Assembly: GCF_018784445.1 (NCBI RefSeq)
Contig: NZ_WQOH01000031.1
Location: forward strand, 1 to 64,000
Reading direction: 5' to 3'
From: Gemmiger formicilis
GTDB taxonomy: Bacteria; Bacillota; Clostridia; Oscillospirales; Ruminococcaceae
DNA: 64,000 nt
Part shown: positions 7,833-15,116 of the stretch, in pieces
Layout: each line of letters starts with the position of its first letter
How positions within the stretch are numbered: position 1 is the stretch's first letter
The notes under the pieces: model-generated
Database searches by the model: none
Told to the model about the DNA's origin: nothing
The model's input: only the letters and a program-made list of their open reading frames with translations
Position numbers and translations under genes: made by a program

Positions 7833-10142
7833 TTACTCGGCGGCCAGCTTTACCGGGTGACCGTCCACGGTAATTTCCACAGCGGAACCGCCGCGGTGGG
7901 TGACAGTGATGCCCGCATGGGTGACTTCCACATGGAGCTTTGCACCGCGCCAGACGATGTTGAACGCCGCGCGCTGCCAGCTTGCGGGCAGATGACTGCG
8001 CAGGGAAAGCCCGCCCTCGTGCCATTCCATCCCGGCAAAGCCGCAGACAACACACTGCCAGACGTTACCCATCGATGCACTGTGGATGCCTAAGTCGGAC
8101 GACTTCATATTCGGGCCGAGGTCAATGGCAATGGCGTGGCGGTACATATCCAGCGCCATATCGTCCAGTCCCTCCCACGCGGCCAACACACAGTGCTGAC
8201 CATGGCTCAGGGAGGAATCATGCAGTGTGCGGGACTCATAGAACATAAAGTTCTTGCGGCGGGTCTCAGCATCGAACAAGTCGGGCATAATGCGCATGAG
8301 CATGACCAAGTCAGCCTGCTTCGAAACCATAAGTTGGTTCATCTGGGCGGGACTGTAATCCTCGTAAATCGAGGACACGCCCTGCTGGTTTTTGTATTTG
8401 CTCAGGTCGATCGCATCCAGCCCCAGATATTGGGCGTTCTGCGGCACGATGCCATCGGCGTTGGGCTGCGGCAGGTAGACTTTTGCCTTTTTGTCCTGCA
8501 ATTCAGCCGCCAGAGCATTCAGGTCATAGCTGTCGCTCAGCTTGGCGTAGGCATCCGGCCACTGGGTGGGCATATCTTTGATGCAGCGTTCGGCCTGTTC
8601 CATGGCAAAGACGGTCAGATAGTTTGTAAAGGCGTTGTTATCGACGTGATCTTTGTACTCATCCGGACCGATGACGTCTTTGATTTCATAGCGCTGCGTA
8701 TCTTCCTGCCACTCTACGCGGCTTGCCCAGAAACGGGCAATTTCAATCAAAAGCTCACAACCGCGGCGGTTCATGAAATCATCATCGCCGGTGGCTTGGT
8801 AGTACAGCCAGACACTCCAGGCAATATCCGCAGAGATATGCTGCTCGATCATACCGGTCAAAACCGGGCTGCTCTTGCCGGTGACGATATCCGCACCGCA
8901 GTAAAGCGGCGTTACTTCGCCGTCGTCCAGCCACGCACTCTCCCAGGGGAACATAGCACCCTGATAGCCATTCTCGCTGGCCTTTTTGAACGCGCCGGGC
9001 AGGCTGCGCCAGCGGTAGCCCAGCAGGGTCTTGGCGGCGGCGGGGTCAGTCAACAGGTAGTAAGGCATCAGGAACATCTCGGTATCCCAGAAAGAATGAC
9101 CTTTGTAGCCCTCGCCTGTCATGCCCTTGGCACCGATGCCAACGCGGTCATCATCGCGCTTGATCATAATGTTCAGGTGATACAGCGCAAACCGCATACC
9201 CAGCTGGTCAAAGCTGTCATCGCTTTCGATCTGCACATCCTGCTCTGCCCAGTAAGCTGCCCACTTTTTGGCGGAGGCTGCAAGCAGAGCGTCATAACCG
9301 GTATCCGCAAACTTTGCCGCCAGCGCATCACCGGCAGCGGCAACGATGTCCGGGTTCGTTGTGCCGCGCTGCTGACCGTAGACCGTAAACGGCAGGTCAC
9401 GGCCTGTGTGGTAGCAGGTCAGCTTTTCGATGCGCAGCGTCTGCCCTTTTGCCAGCCGGAACGTGTAGCGCCCCACAAAGCGGCGGCGCTCAATGACCGG
9501 CAGCGACTCGGAGGGTTCTGCGCTGAATTTGTGCAGGCAGTGTACACTGATCGGCACATTGCTCTCATTCGTATGGGTCATCAGGCGCAGGATGCCACCG
9601 GGCAGCATCCGCATTTCGCCCTCCACACAGTGCTGAGAGCCGGTATTGCTGTTGCGGGTCGAGATACCGCTATTGACGACCAGCTCGATATCCTGATTCG
9701 TCGGTGTGACTTCCACCGAGAACGCGGCAATATGCTCATTATCCAGCGAAACAAAGCGACGGAAGGTTAGTTCCAGCGCTGCCCCGGCAGGGCTTTTCCA
9801 CTGCACGGTGCGCGTTGCTTCGCCGGTGTGCAGATCCAGTGTGCGCAGGTAGCTTTGCAGCGTACCCTGATCCATGGCGAAACGCTCACCGTTGACGATA
9901 AACTCCATAGCAGTCACGTCAGGCAGGTTGGGCAGCTCGGTCACTTCGTCGGGCATAGCCTTATTGAATGTGCCCGTGATAAAAGCGCCGCGGTAGGTAT
10001 CAAGGTAACCCTCCTCCAGCGCGCAGCGGATGTTGATATAGCCGTTGCCCTGGGCAAAGATGGATTCACATTTGGCGGTGCGGCACGGGTCAAAGGTTTC
10101 CTCTGCCACGATCCAGCCGCGGGGTTCGAGATCATATTTCAT
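7833..10142 (-). CDS. GH65 glycoside phosphorylase (maltose/kojibiose/trehalose type), 769 aa
   Basis: Inverting phosphorylase that cleaves an alpha-glucobiose with phosphate to give beta-glucose-1-phosphate. Seen: family N-terminus (EETFDPCRTAKCESIFAQGNGY), GEGYKGHSFWDTEMF in the (alpha/alpha)6 barrel, and the catalytic Glu in IGPDEY near residue 495. The full family length is present. The exact substrate (maltose, kojibiose, nigerose or trehalose) cannot be read with confidence. It lies between the permeases and pgmB in one operon; AAAGGAA precedes the ATG. Confidence 0.93.
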   Translation of the reverse strand: MKYDLEPRGWIVAEETFDPCRTAKCESIFAQGNGYINIRCALEEGYLDTYRGAFITGTFNKAMPDEVTELPNLPDVTAMEFIVNGERFAMDQGTLQSYLRTLDLHTGEATRTVQWKSPAGAALELTFRRFVSLDNEHIAAFSVEVTPTNQDIELVVNSGISTRNSNTGSQHCVEGEMRMLPGGILRLMTHTNESNVPISVHCLHKFSAEPSESLPVIERRRFVGRYTFRLAKGQTLRIEKLTCYHTGRDLPFTVYGQQRGTTNPDIVAAAGDALAAKFADTGYDALLAASAKKWAAYWAEQDVQIESDDSFDQLGMRFALYHLNIMIKRDDDRVGIGAKGMTGEGYKGHSFWDTEMFLMPYYLLTDPAAAKTLLGYRWRSLPGAFKKASENGYQGAMFPWESAWLDDGEVTPLYCGADIVTGKSSPVLTGMIEQHISADIAWSVWLYYQATGDDDFMNRRGCELLIEIARFWASRVEWQEDTQRYEIKDVIGPDEYKDHVDNNAFTNYLTVFAMEQAERCIKDMPTQWPDAYAKLSDSYDLNALAAELQDKKAKVYLPQPNADGIVPQNAQYLGLDAIDLSKYKNQQGVSSIYEDYSPAQMNQLMVSKQADLVMLMRIMPDLFDAETRRKNFMFYESRTLHDSSLSHGQHCVLAAWEGLDDMALDMYRHAIAIDLGPNMKSSDLGIHSASMGNVWQCVVCGFAGMEWHEGGLSLRSHLPASWQRAAFNIVWRGAKLHVEVTHAGITVTHRGGSAVEITVDGHPVKLAAE

Positions 10143-10160
10143 AGGCGGGTTTCCTTTCCA

Positions 10161-10994
10161 TCAGCCCTTGACACCGGAAGCGGCCACGCTGGCCTGCACC
10201 TGATCCTGTGCAAGCGCATACAGGATGATGCCGGGCAGAATGACAATGGTAAGCGCGGCAAACAGCTGGGTGTAGTTGTAGGAAAATTCGCTGGTGAAGA
10301 ACGCCAGCGCGATGGGCAGTGTGCGCTGCGAGTCCGAAACGGTCAGCAACGAGGCAAAGTAGTACTCGTTCCAGTTGCCGAGGAACATCAGGATGCCGGC
10401 AGTCGCCAGTGCGCTTTTTGCCAGCGGCAGGTTGATGGTCCAGAACGTGCGGAAGAAGCTTGCGCCGTCCAGTGTCGCAGCCTCGTCCAGGCTTTTGGGA
10501 ATCGCCATAAAGCCGGCTTTCAGCACAAAGATGGACATAGCCATACCGGCAGACAGGTAAACAAGGGTGACGCCCCAGATGCTGTCATAAAGGTTCAGTT
10601 TCGTGATGAGCGAGAAGATGGGCTGGGTCTTGCTGTGGCTGGGCACAAGCAGCGTGATGGTGAACAGCGCAAACAGCAGCTTGCGACCGGGAAACTCAAA
10701 CTTGGCAATGACATACGCGCCCATGGCATAGAACAGCAGCGAAACCAGCGTCGAGACGCCCGCCGCCAGCAGCGAGTTGAAAAAGTAGGTGGGGAAGCTG
10801 TACTTCTGGAAAATGTCAATGAAGGTATCCAGCGAGAAGTGGGCGGGCAGCGCCAGCGGTGAACTTAAAATTTCGCCGTTCGTCTTGAAGGACGACATAA
10901 TGACCCACAGAATGGGAAACACAGAGAGAATAATGACGATGGCCTCCACAAGGTACATCAAAACCTTTGCCCAAGGCTTGTATTTGATTTTCAT
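10161..10994 (-). CDS. sugar ABC transporter permease, MalG type, 277 aa
   Basis: Inner-membrane permease of a CUT1 importer. Seen: six hydrophobic segments and the EAATLDGASFFRTFWTINLPLAKSAL coupling motif (EAA loop) that docks the ATPase. Preceded by AAGGAGG. Pairs with the MalF-type gene 14 bp upstream. No ATPase gene is present in the operon, so a shared MsmX-like ATPase is probably used. Confidence 0.92.
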   Translation of the reverse strand: MKIKYKPWAKVLMYLVEAIVIILSVFPILWVIMSSFKTNGEILSSPLALPAHFSLDTFIDIFQKYSFPTYFFNSLLAAGVSTLVSLLFYAMGAYVIAKFEFPGRKLLFALFTITLLVPSHSKTQPIFSLITKLNLYDSIWGVTLVYLSAGMAMSIFVLKAGFMAIPKSLDEAATLDGASFFRTFWTINLPLAKSALATAGILMFLGNWNEYYFASLLTVSDSQRTLPIALAFFTSEFSYNYTQLFAALTIVILPGIILYALAQDQVQASVAASGVKG

Positions 10995-11008
10995 GGTGTG
11001 CCTCCTTC

Positions 11009-11920
11009 TCAGTAATCAGCTTCGTCCATGCGGAACAGCTTGTTTACGATGCCCAGCACGATCAAACCGATGATAAACATGACCACGCCCACCGCGTTGG
11101 CGTAACCGTAACGGTAGTCCATGATGCCCTTGACCAGAATGATGGGCAGGCTCATCGTGTCGTCGCCCGGACCGCCGGACGTCGTCAGGGCAATCTGCTC
11201 ATACATGGCAATACGGGATGTCAGCGAGGCAATGACGCTGGTGCCGATGGATGCACGGCACAGCGGCAGCTGGATATAGCGGATCAGCTGCCAGCCGGTA
11301 GCGCCGTCCATGAGGGCGGCTTCATTCAGTTCCTTCGGAATGTTCATCAAATCACCCAGCACGACCAACGTGACGATGACTGCATAGAACAGCCAGGTGA
11401 ACGTAACAGCCCAGAACGCCCACGGCGATTTGTAGAACCACTGGACGTTGAAATTCGGGTTAAAAACGCGGATGACCGAGTTCAGGATGCCGAAATCATT
11501 GTTGAAAATGAATTTGTAGATCATCGCCCAGGCCGCCGCACTGATGACGTTGGGGATCATGAACACTGTACGGGTGAACTTCCAGCCGTGGGGGCGCTGG
11601 TACAGTACAAAAGCGACCAATGTGCCGAAGCCGACGTGCAGCGTCAGGGCAATCACGCACCACCAGAGCAGGTTTTTCAACGCAATGAGGAACGAACTGT
11701 TGGTAAACAGATTGATATAGTTTGTCAGACCGTTGAACTTTGGTGCGTTGAAGCCATCCCATTTCGTGAACGACGTCACAAATACCTGCGCAATGGGCAT
11801 CAAATAGAACATCGCAAAGATCACGATGGTGGGAAGCAGGAACAGATAGATCCATTTGTAGTTTGCACGCTGGATGCGGCCCGCCTTGATGCGCGTTGCT
11901 TTTTTCGGGGCGGTTTTCAT
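11009..11920 (-). CDS. sugar ABC transporter permease, MalF/UgpA type, 303 aa
   Basis: Second permease of the CUT1 importer. Seen: short basic N-terminus, first membrane segment WIYLFLLPTIVIFAMFYLMP, further hydrophobic helices, and an EAALMDGATGWQLIRYIQLP EAA loop. In the uninterrupted operon it would directly follow the substrate-binding protein. With the prophage upstream, its transcription would have to come from the phage or from a promoter that I do not see. The 104 bp to the binding-protein stop contain no other gene. Confidence 0.92.
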   Translation of the reverse strand: MKTAPKKATRIKAGRIQRANYKWIYLFLLPTIVIFAMFYLMPIAQVFVTSFTKWDGFNAPKFNGLTNYINLFTNSSFLIALKNLLWWCVIALTLHVGFGTLVAFVLYQRPHGWKFTRTVFMIPNVISAAAWAMIYKFIFNNDFGILNSVIRVFNPNFNVQWFYKSPWAFWAVTFTWLFYAVIVTLVVLGDLMNIPKELNEAALMDGATGWQLIRYIQLPLCRASIGTSVIASLTSRIAMYEQIALTTSGGPGDDTMSLPIILVKGIMDYRYGYANAVGVVMFIIGLIVLGIVNKLFRMDEADY

Positions 11921-12024
11921 GGCTTTGCAGCTCCTTCCTTTTCAAAAAATGCGTGCCGCCGCCGTATGCAACGGGACGGCGACACGCCTTGAATTACATA
12001 TTGTTCTTGCGCGGATTGCGCGGA

Positions 12025-13030
12025 TTACTCGGCGCTGGCTTCCGCGGCCTTGTCACTCATCCATTGGGCGAACTGCTCCGGGGTGCAGGTGCCGTCGGCC
12101 AGGCTGGGCAGCAGCTTACCAAACTCGGTGTTGGCAACGGAGGCAGGGATCACATCGAGGATGCGGGGGACAAACACGGTATCAGTAGTGGTGTCGGCTG
12201 CCAGATCAGCAAGCACCTGGGTTTCGCCCTGCTTTGCCTTGAAGTCGTCGGAGTAGGTCAGCTTCGGTGCGTCGCCACCCTCGGCCAGCATGTAGGCTTC
12301 CAGCTCAGCGGGGCTGTAAATGAACTCAAGGAAAGCCTTTGCAAGAGCAATTTCATCCTCAGAGGCAGAAGCAGAGATCCACCACTCACCGAGAGAGGCG
12401 GTGTCGGCAATGCCGACGTCGCCCGGGAACAGGGAGGCACGGACCTTCGCGCCGTCAAAGCCGTTGGACCACTTGTCGGAGTTGGAGCTCTCGAAGTCAG
12501 AGGACATCCAAGGACCGTTGGCAATGATGGCGGCCTGCTCGCTCATGAAAGCGTTGGCGGCATCCGCGTAGGCTGCGCCTACCGAGTTGGAGGCTGCGTT
12601 GTTCTGCAGCAGATTCTGCAGCTTGGCCACAGCGTTGATGAAGCAGGGCTGGTTGAAGTCGGTGATCTTGGTCTCGATGCCACTCTTCAGCCATTCTACG
12701 CCACCGTCTTCCTCGGCCACCAGCGCGGTCAGGAACAAGGCGGAAACCCAGCCGTTCTCGGCGGTGGAGAAGGCGATCTTCTGGTCGCCCAGCGCGGAAA
12801 CAAATTCATCCATGCTCATAGCGCTGATGTCAGCATCGGTGCTCCACATAGCAGAGTTGTAGAAGAAGCCGATGGGACGTACCGTTGCCAGAGGCATAAC
12901 CATGACTCTGCCATCCTCATTGGAGCAGTATTCACGACTGTCGTCAATCAGGACATCCTTGATGGCGGGGGTCGAGTCGATCCAGTCGGTCAAGTCGTAG
13001 GCAAGGCCGTTGGGGATAACGACGTTCTTG
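12025..13030 (-). pseudogene. 3' part of alpha-glucoside substrate-binding protein, split by prophage
   Basis: C-terminal 334 residues of a family-1 extracellular solute-binding protein. Read from 13030, the frame runs KNVVIPNGLAYDLTDWIDS and on to the stop at 12025. The 5' part, with start codon, signal peptide and lipobox, lies 9.2 kb away (22191-22576). Joining the two at the 15-bp repeat gives 459 codons (458 residues) in one frame without any change, a normal length for maltose-type binding proteins. As it stands there is no ribosome binding site or secretion signal; the first internal ATG is at 12993. Confidence 0.9.
13016..13030. repeat. prophage attachment repeat, left copy
   Basis: ATAACGACGTTCTTG, identical to 22191-22205; the bases on either side differ, so the repeat is exactly 15 bp. 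It lies inside the binding-protein coding sequence and contains the near-palindrome AACG-A-CGTT. Confidence 0.9.
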
Positions 13031-13145
13031 CTTAGAGTTTTATAATCGTGACAAAGGCCGCAAGACCTTGAACCTGACCGAAAAGTACAAAAAATAAGAG
13101 TGCTGGCAACAAAGAAAATAAGCCCAGCGGAAAGAGAGAAAGAAA

Positions 13146-13430
13146 ATGCTGTATCAGGTTATTGGCGTTGAGCGTAAAGAGGGCGAGTTCACTCCGCAGG
13201 ACAAGCCGAACCAGAAGATTCACTATGACAACATCGTGTTCCACGTTGTCGGTCTGAAAAAGTCCATCGGCGTGACCGGCCAGATTGCCGAACAGTTGTC
13301 CATCAAAACTGTGGACGCCGGGGAAATCGTCGATGCTGTCGGCGGCAAGGTCGAAAACGCTGTTGGTCGTCAGTTCGACTTTGAGACCCGCTACGGCAAC
13401 AAGATTCGCGCGTGGGAGTTGGTTAAGTAA
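13146..13430 (+). CDS. small protein, candidate ssDNA-binding protein (gpV-like position), 94 aa
   Basis: First gene of the prophage. Soluble, no signal or membrane segment; beta-rich sequence (YQVIGVERKEGEF, IVFHVVGLKKSIG, RQFDFETRYGNKIRAWEL) compatible with an OB-fold. Preceded by AAAGAGAGAAAG. In inoviruses the ssDNA-binding protein is encoded next to the replication initiator, as here. Assignment rests on position, size and secondary-structure impression, not on a recognised family. Confidence 0.5.
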   Translation: MLYQVIGVERKEGEFTPQDKPNQKIHYDNIVFHVVGLKKSIGVTGQIAEQLSIKTVDAGEIVDAVGGKVENAVGRQFDFETRYGNKIRAWELVK

Positions 13431-13482
13431 TGCTCCCTGCCCCACCAGAGAACGCCCAGCCGCCACCATGTAAATAATTGCC

Positions 13483-13533
13483 GTCAGCCGCGCGGCTGAC
13501 ACTCCAAAGGCGCTACGTCCTTTGGAGTGTCAG
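13483..13533 (+). other. candidate double-strand origin: overlapping hairpins, loop with CTACG
   Basis: GTCAGCCGCGCGGCTGAC (13483-13500) is a perfect 18-bp palindrome. It overlaps a second hairpin with perfect 15-bp arms, 13496-13510 and 13519-13533, whose 8-nt loop is CGCTACGT. The two stems share bases 13496-13500 and cannot form together. pMV158-type initiators nick within TACTACG/AC in a hairpin loop; CTACG here matches five of these bases, and the site lies 53 bp upstream of a gene of that initiator family. Confidence 0.55.
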
Positions 13534-13585
13534 TGTCAGTGCCAAGACACAAAATAAAAATGACAGTAAACAGGATGGTAAAGCT

Positions 13586-14311
13586 ATGGGCGACACAAAA
13601 GCTCCACCACGTTTGCGCAGTCGGCAGTGTATGTTTGTACTGTACCCCGAAAGCCAGCAAGCATCAATCGACTATTGCAAACAAAACCTGCCCTGCGCGT
13701 GGGCGCTGCATGATAAAGACGTGTACACGCAAGCGGCGTTCGACGCCTACGTGAAAAAGCACGAGGGAACGCTTCCGGATTGGATGCCGGGCGACCTCAA
13801 GAAACCGCACGTTCACTTTGTGTGCAGCTTTCCTAATGCCCGGTATTTCTCCGGCATTGCAAAAGAAATCGGCGTTGAGGTCAACGTCATTCGCAAGGTG
13901 AACAACCTTTATAAGGCGTATGTTTATCTGTGGCATATGCTTGACCCCGACAAATACCAGTATAGCAAGGATATCGTCGGCACTCACGAATTTGAAGAAC
14001 CCAGCGAACACGCCGGTATGTCCCAGATGGAAGATGACCAAGTGCAAATTCTACTGGATATGCCAACGTTCGACACCTTCAACGAACTGTGCCGGTGGGC
14101 GTATGAGCAAGGCTGTTGGGCCACCTTCAAAAACAACTACGCCATGTGGCGCGACCAGTTCATTGAACGCCAGCGCCTTCGGGATATGGCCCAGACGGCC
14201 AACGAACGGCTAGAAATGCAAGCCCGCCTTGCCGAACTGGGCAACAGCCAAAAGGTCAACGACGTGGACGGCTTTGTTATGATTGCCGATGATTTGAAGG
14301 AAAATTTCTAA
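13586..14311 (+). CDS. rep: rolling-circle replication initiator, pMV158 RepB type (Rep_2), 241 aa
   Basis: HUH endonuclease that starts rolling-circle replication. Seen: FVLYP (motif 1) near residue 17-21, H42 and D45 in LHDKD, HVH (H75, H77) in KKPHVHFVCSF, and the catalytic-Tyr region AYVYLWH (Y112/Y114) followed by DPDKYQYSK. The H-x-x-D plus HxH plus Tyr pattern matches the metal and nucleophile set of pMV158 RepB. The start at 13586 (MGDTKAPPRL) has CAGGA 11 nt upstream; a longer frame to 13478 would cross the origin hairpins. The stop overlaps the next start by one base (TAATG). Classical inoviruses use other Rep families, which makes this combination notable. Confidence 0.85.
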   Translation: MGDTKAPPRLRSRQCMFVLYPESQQASIDYCKQNLPCAWALHDKDVYTQAAFDAYVKKHEGTLPDWMPGDLKKPHVHFVCSFPNARYFSGIAKEIGVEVNVIRKVNNLYKAYVYLWHMLDPDKYQYSKDIVGTHEFEEPSEHAGMSQMEDDQVQILLDMPTFDTFNELCRWAYEQGCWATFKNNYAMWRDQFIERQRLRDMAQTANERLEMQARLAELGNSQKVNDVDGFVMIADDLKENF

Positions 14312-14535
14312 TGAGAATCACACAAAAAACCTTGTATGATTACGGCGAACTTCTTCCGGAGATTTGCCAAGCGTCTATGGATGAAAATCTTGAATTTCTC
14401 TTGCTGCTGATTGCCGCGAAAACCGATATCGAACGAGCATACGCCAGCCAGTGCAACAACTATTCCGTGCTGGTTACCTGCTTTGAAGATGAACCGGACG
14501 ATTACAAAATCGTTCCGCACGATTACCAGTTGTAA
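14311..14535 (+). CDS. small acidic phage protein, 74 aa
   Basis: Not recognised. Soluble, acidic C-terminus (CFEDEPDDYKIVPHDYQL). The start codon shares a base with the rep stop (TAATG), so it is probably translated by coupling. It lies between rep and the coat gene; a role in replication control is only a guess. Confidence 0.6.
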   Translation: MRITQKTLYDYGELLPEICQASMDENLEFLLLLIAAKTDIERAYASQCNNYSVLVTCFEDEPDDYKIVPHDYQL

Positions 14536-14591
14536 CGCAAGCCCCCAAAAGCAAGCGATTACATAAAAATTCTAGGAAAGGAGAAGCAACT

Positions 14592-14804
14592 ATGTACACT
14601 ATGTTCGCCGCTGGCGACGGTGCAGAGGTTGCAAAGAGCGCTATGGAAACCGTTATCGCCGCAATGACCGATGTGTTCACCCTGTCCGGCACCGTCGTTA
14701 CCGAGATTACCAAGCAGCCCATCCTGCTGTTCTGTCTCGCCGCTGGTCTGGTTCCTGTGGGTATCGGCATCTTCGCCCGCTTGAAGAACGCCGCCCGCGG
14801 CTGA
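14592..14804 (+). CDS. candidate major coat protein, 70 aa
   Basis: Short helical protein: amphipathic acidic N-terminal half (GDGAEVAKSAMETVIAAM), a hydrophobic helix at about residues 43-62 (QPILLFCLAAGLVPVGIGIF), and a short basic tail (ARLKNAARG) for contact with phage DNA. This three-part plan is that of filamentous-phage major coat proteins, though no classical signal peptide is present. It has one of the best ribosome binding sites in the element (AAAGGAG) and is followed after 16 bp by a strong terminator, both expected of the most abundant product. The 118-aa protein at 17596 is an alternative candidate. Confidence 0.68.
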   Translation: MYTMFAAGDGAEVAKSAMETVIAAMTDVFTLSGTVVTEITKQPILLFCLAAGLVPVGIGIFARLKNAARG

Positions 14805-14820
14805 TTCAGACAAGCCCCTG

Positions 14821-14855
14821 CGGGGCCGGAAAGCTCCGGCCCCGCTATTTTTTTT
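14821..14855 (+). terminator. strong terminator after coat gene
   Basis: CGGGGCCGG (14821-14829) pairs with CCGGCCCCG (14836-14844), loop AAAGCT, then T8 at 14848-14855. M13-type phages also place a terminator directly after the major coat gene, limiting expression of the minor proteins downstream. Confidence 0.9.
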
Positions 14856-14864
14856 AACTAAAAA

Positions 14865-14884
14865 AGCCGCCATCACTGGCGGCT
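14865..14884 (-). terminator. minus-strand terminator for the counter-oriented gene
   Basis: AGCCGCCA (14865-14872) and TGGCGGCT (14877-14884), loop TCAC; on the minus strand a T-run follows (from the A-run 14858-14865). It overlaps the stop codon of the minus-strand gene and shows that this gene is an independent transcription unit. Confidence 0.75.
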
Positions 14885-15061
14885 GTTGATGTTAAAACGT
14901 TCTTGTAACCAATAAATGATGTTTGCAAAATTAGCATCAATTATTTTTATTGCTATTCCTATGATAATTGCTCCTGTTATAACTGCGTATAAGTTTAGAT
15001 GCATTATCATTGCCACGATAAGATATAGCACCCAAATAATTGCTTTGTCTTTTGTATCCAT
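14873..15061 (-). CDS. minus-strand small membrane protein, 62 aa
   Basis: The only counter-oriented gene in the prophage. Two hydrophobic segments (AIIWVLYLIVAMIMHLNLYAV and ITGAIIIGIAIKII) and a polar tail. GAAAGG lies upstream of the ATG and it has its own terminator. Function unknown. Its position opposite the late region and the membrane location would suit an immunity or superinfection-exclusion role, but nothing in the sequence proves it. Confidence 0.6.
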   Translation of the reverse strand: MDTKDKAIIWVLYLIVAMIMHLNLYAVITGAIIIGIAIKIIDANFANIIYWLQERFNINSRQ

Positions 15062-15116
15062 ATATATCGACCTTTCGACCTTTTCTATATTTTACAACTT
15101 CTTGTAGGTGATGTCA

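Noticed and set aside
13032-13502. Minus-strand 156-codon frame at the phage left end, a possible repressor.
   Set aside because: It is antisense to the small 94-aa gene, runs through the origin hairpins and shows no HTH motif or ribosome binding site.
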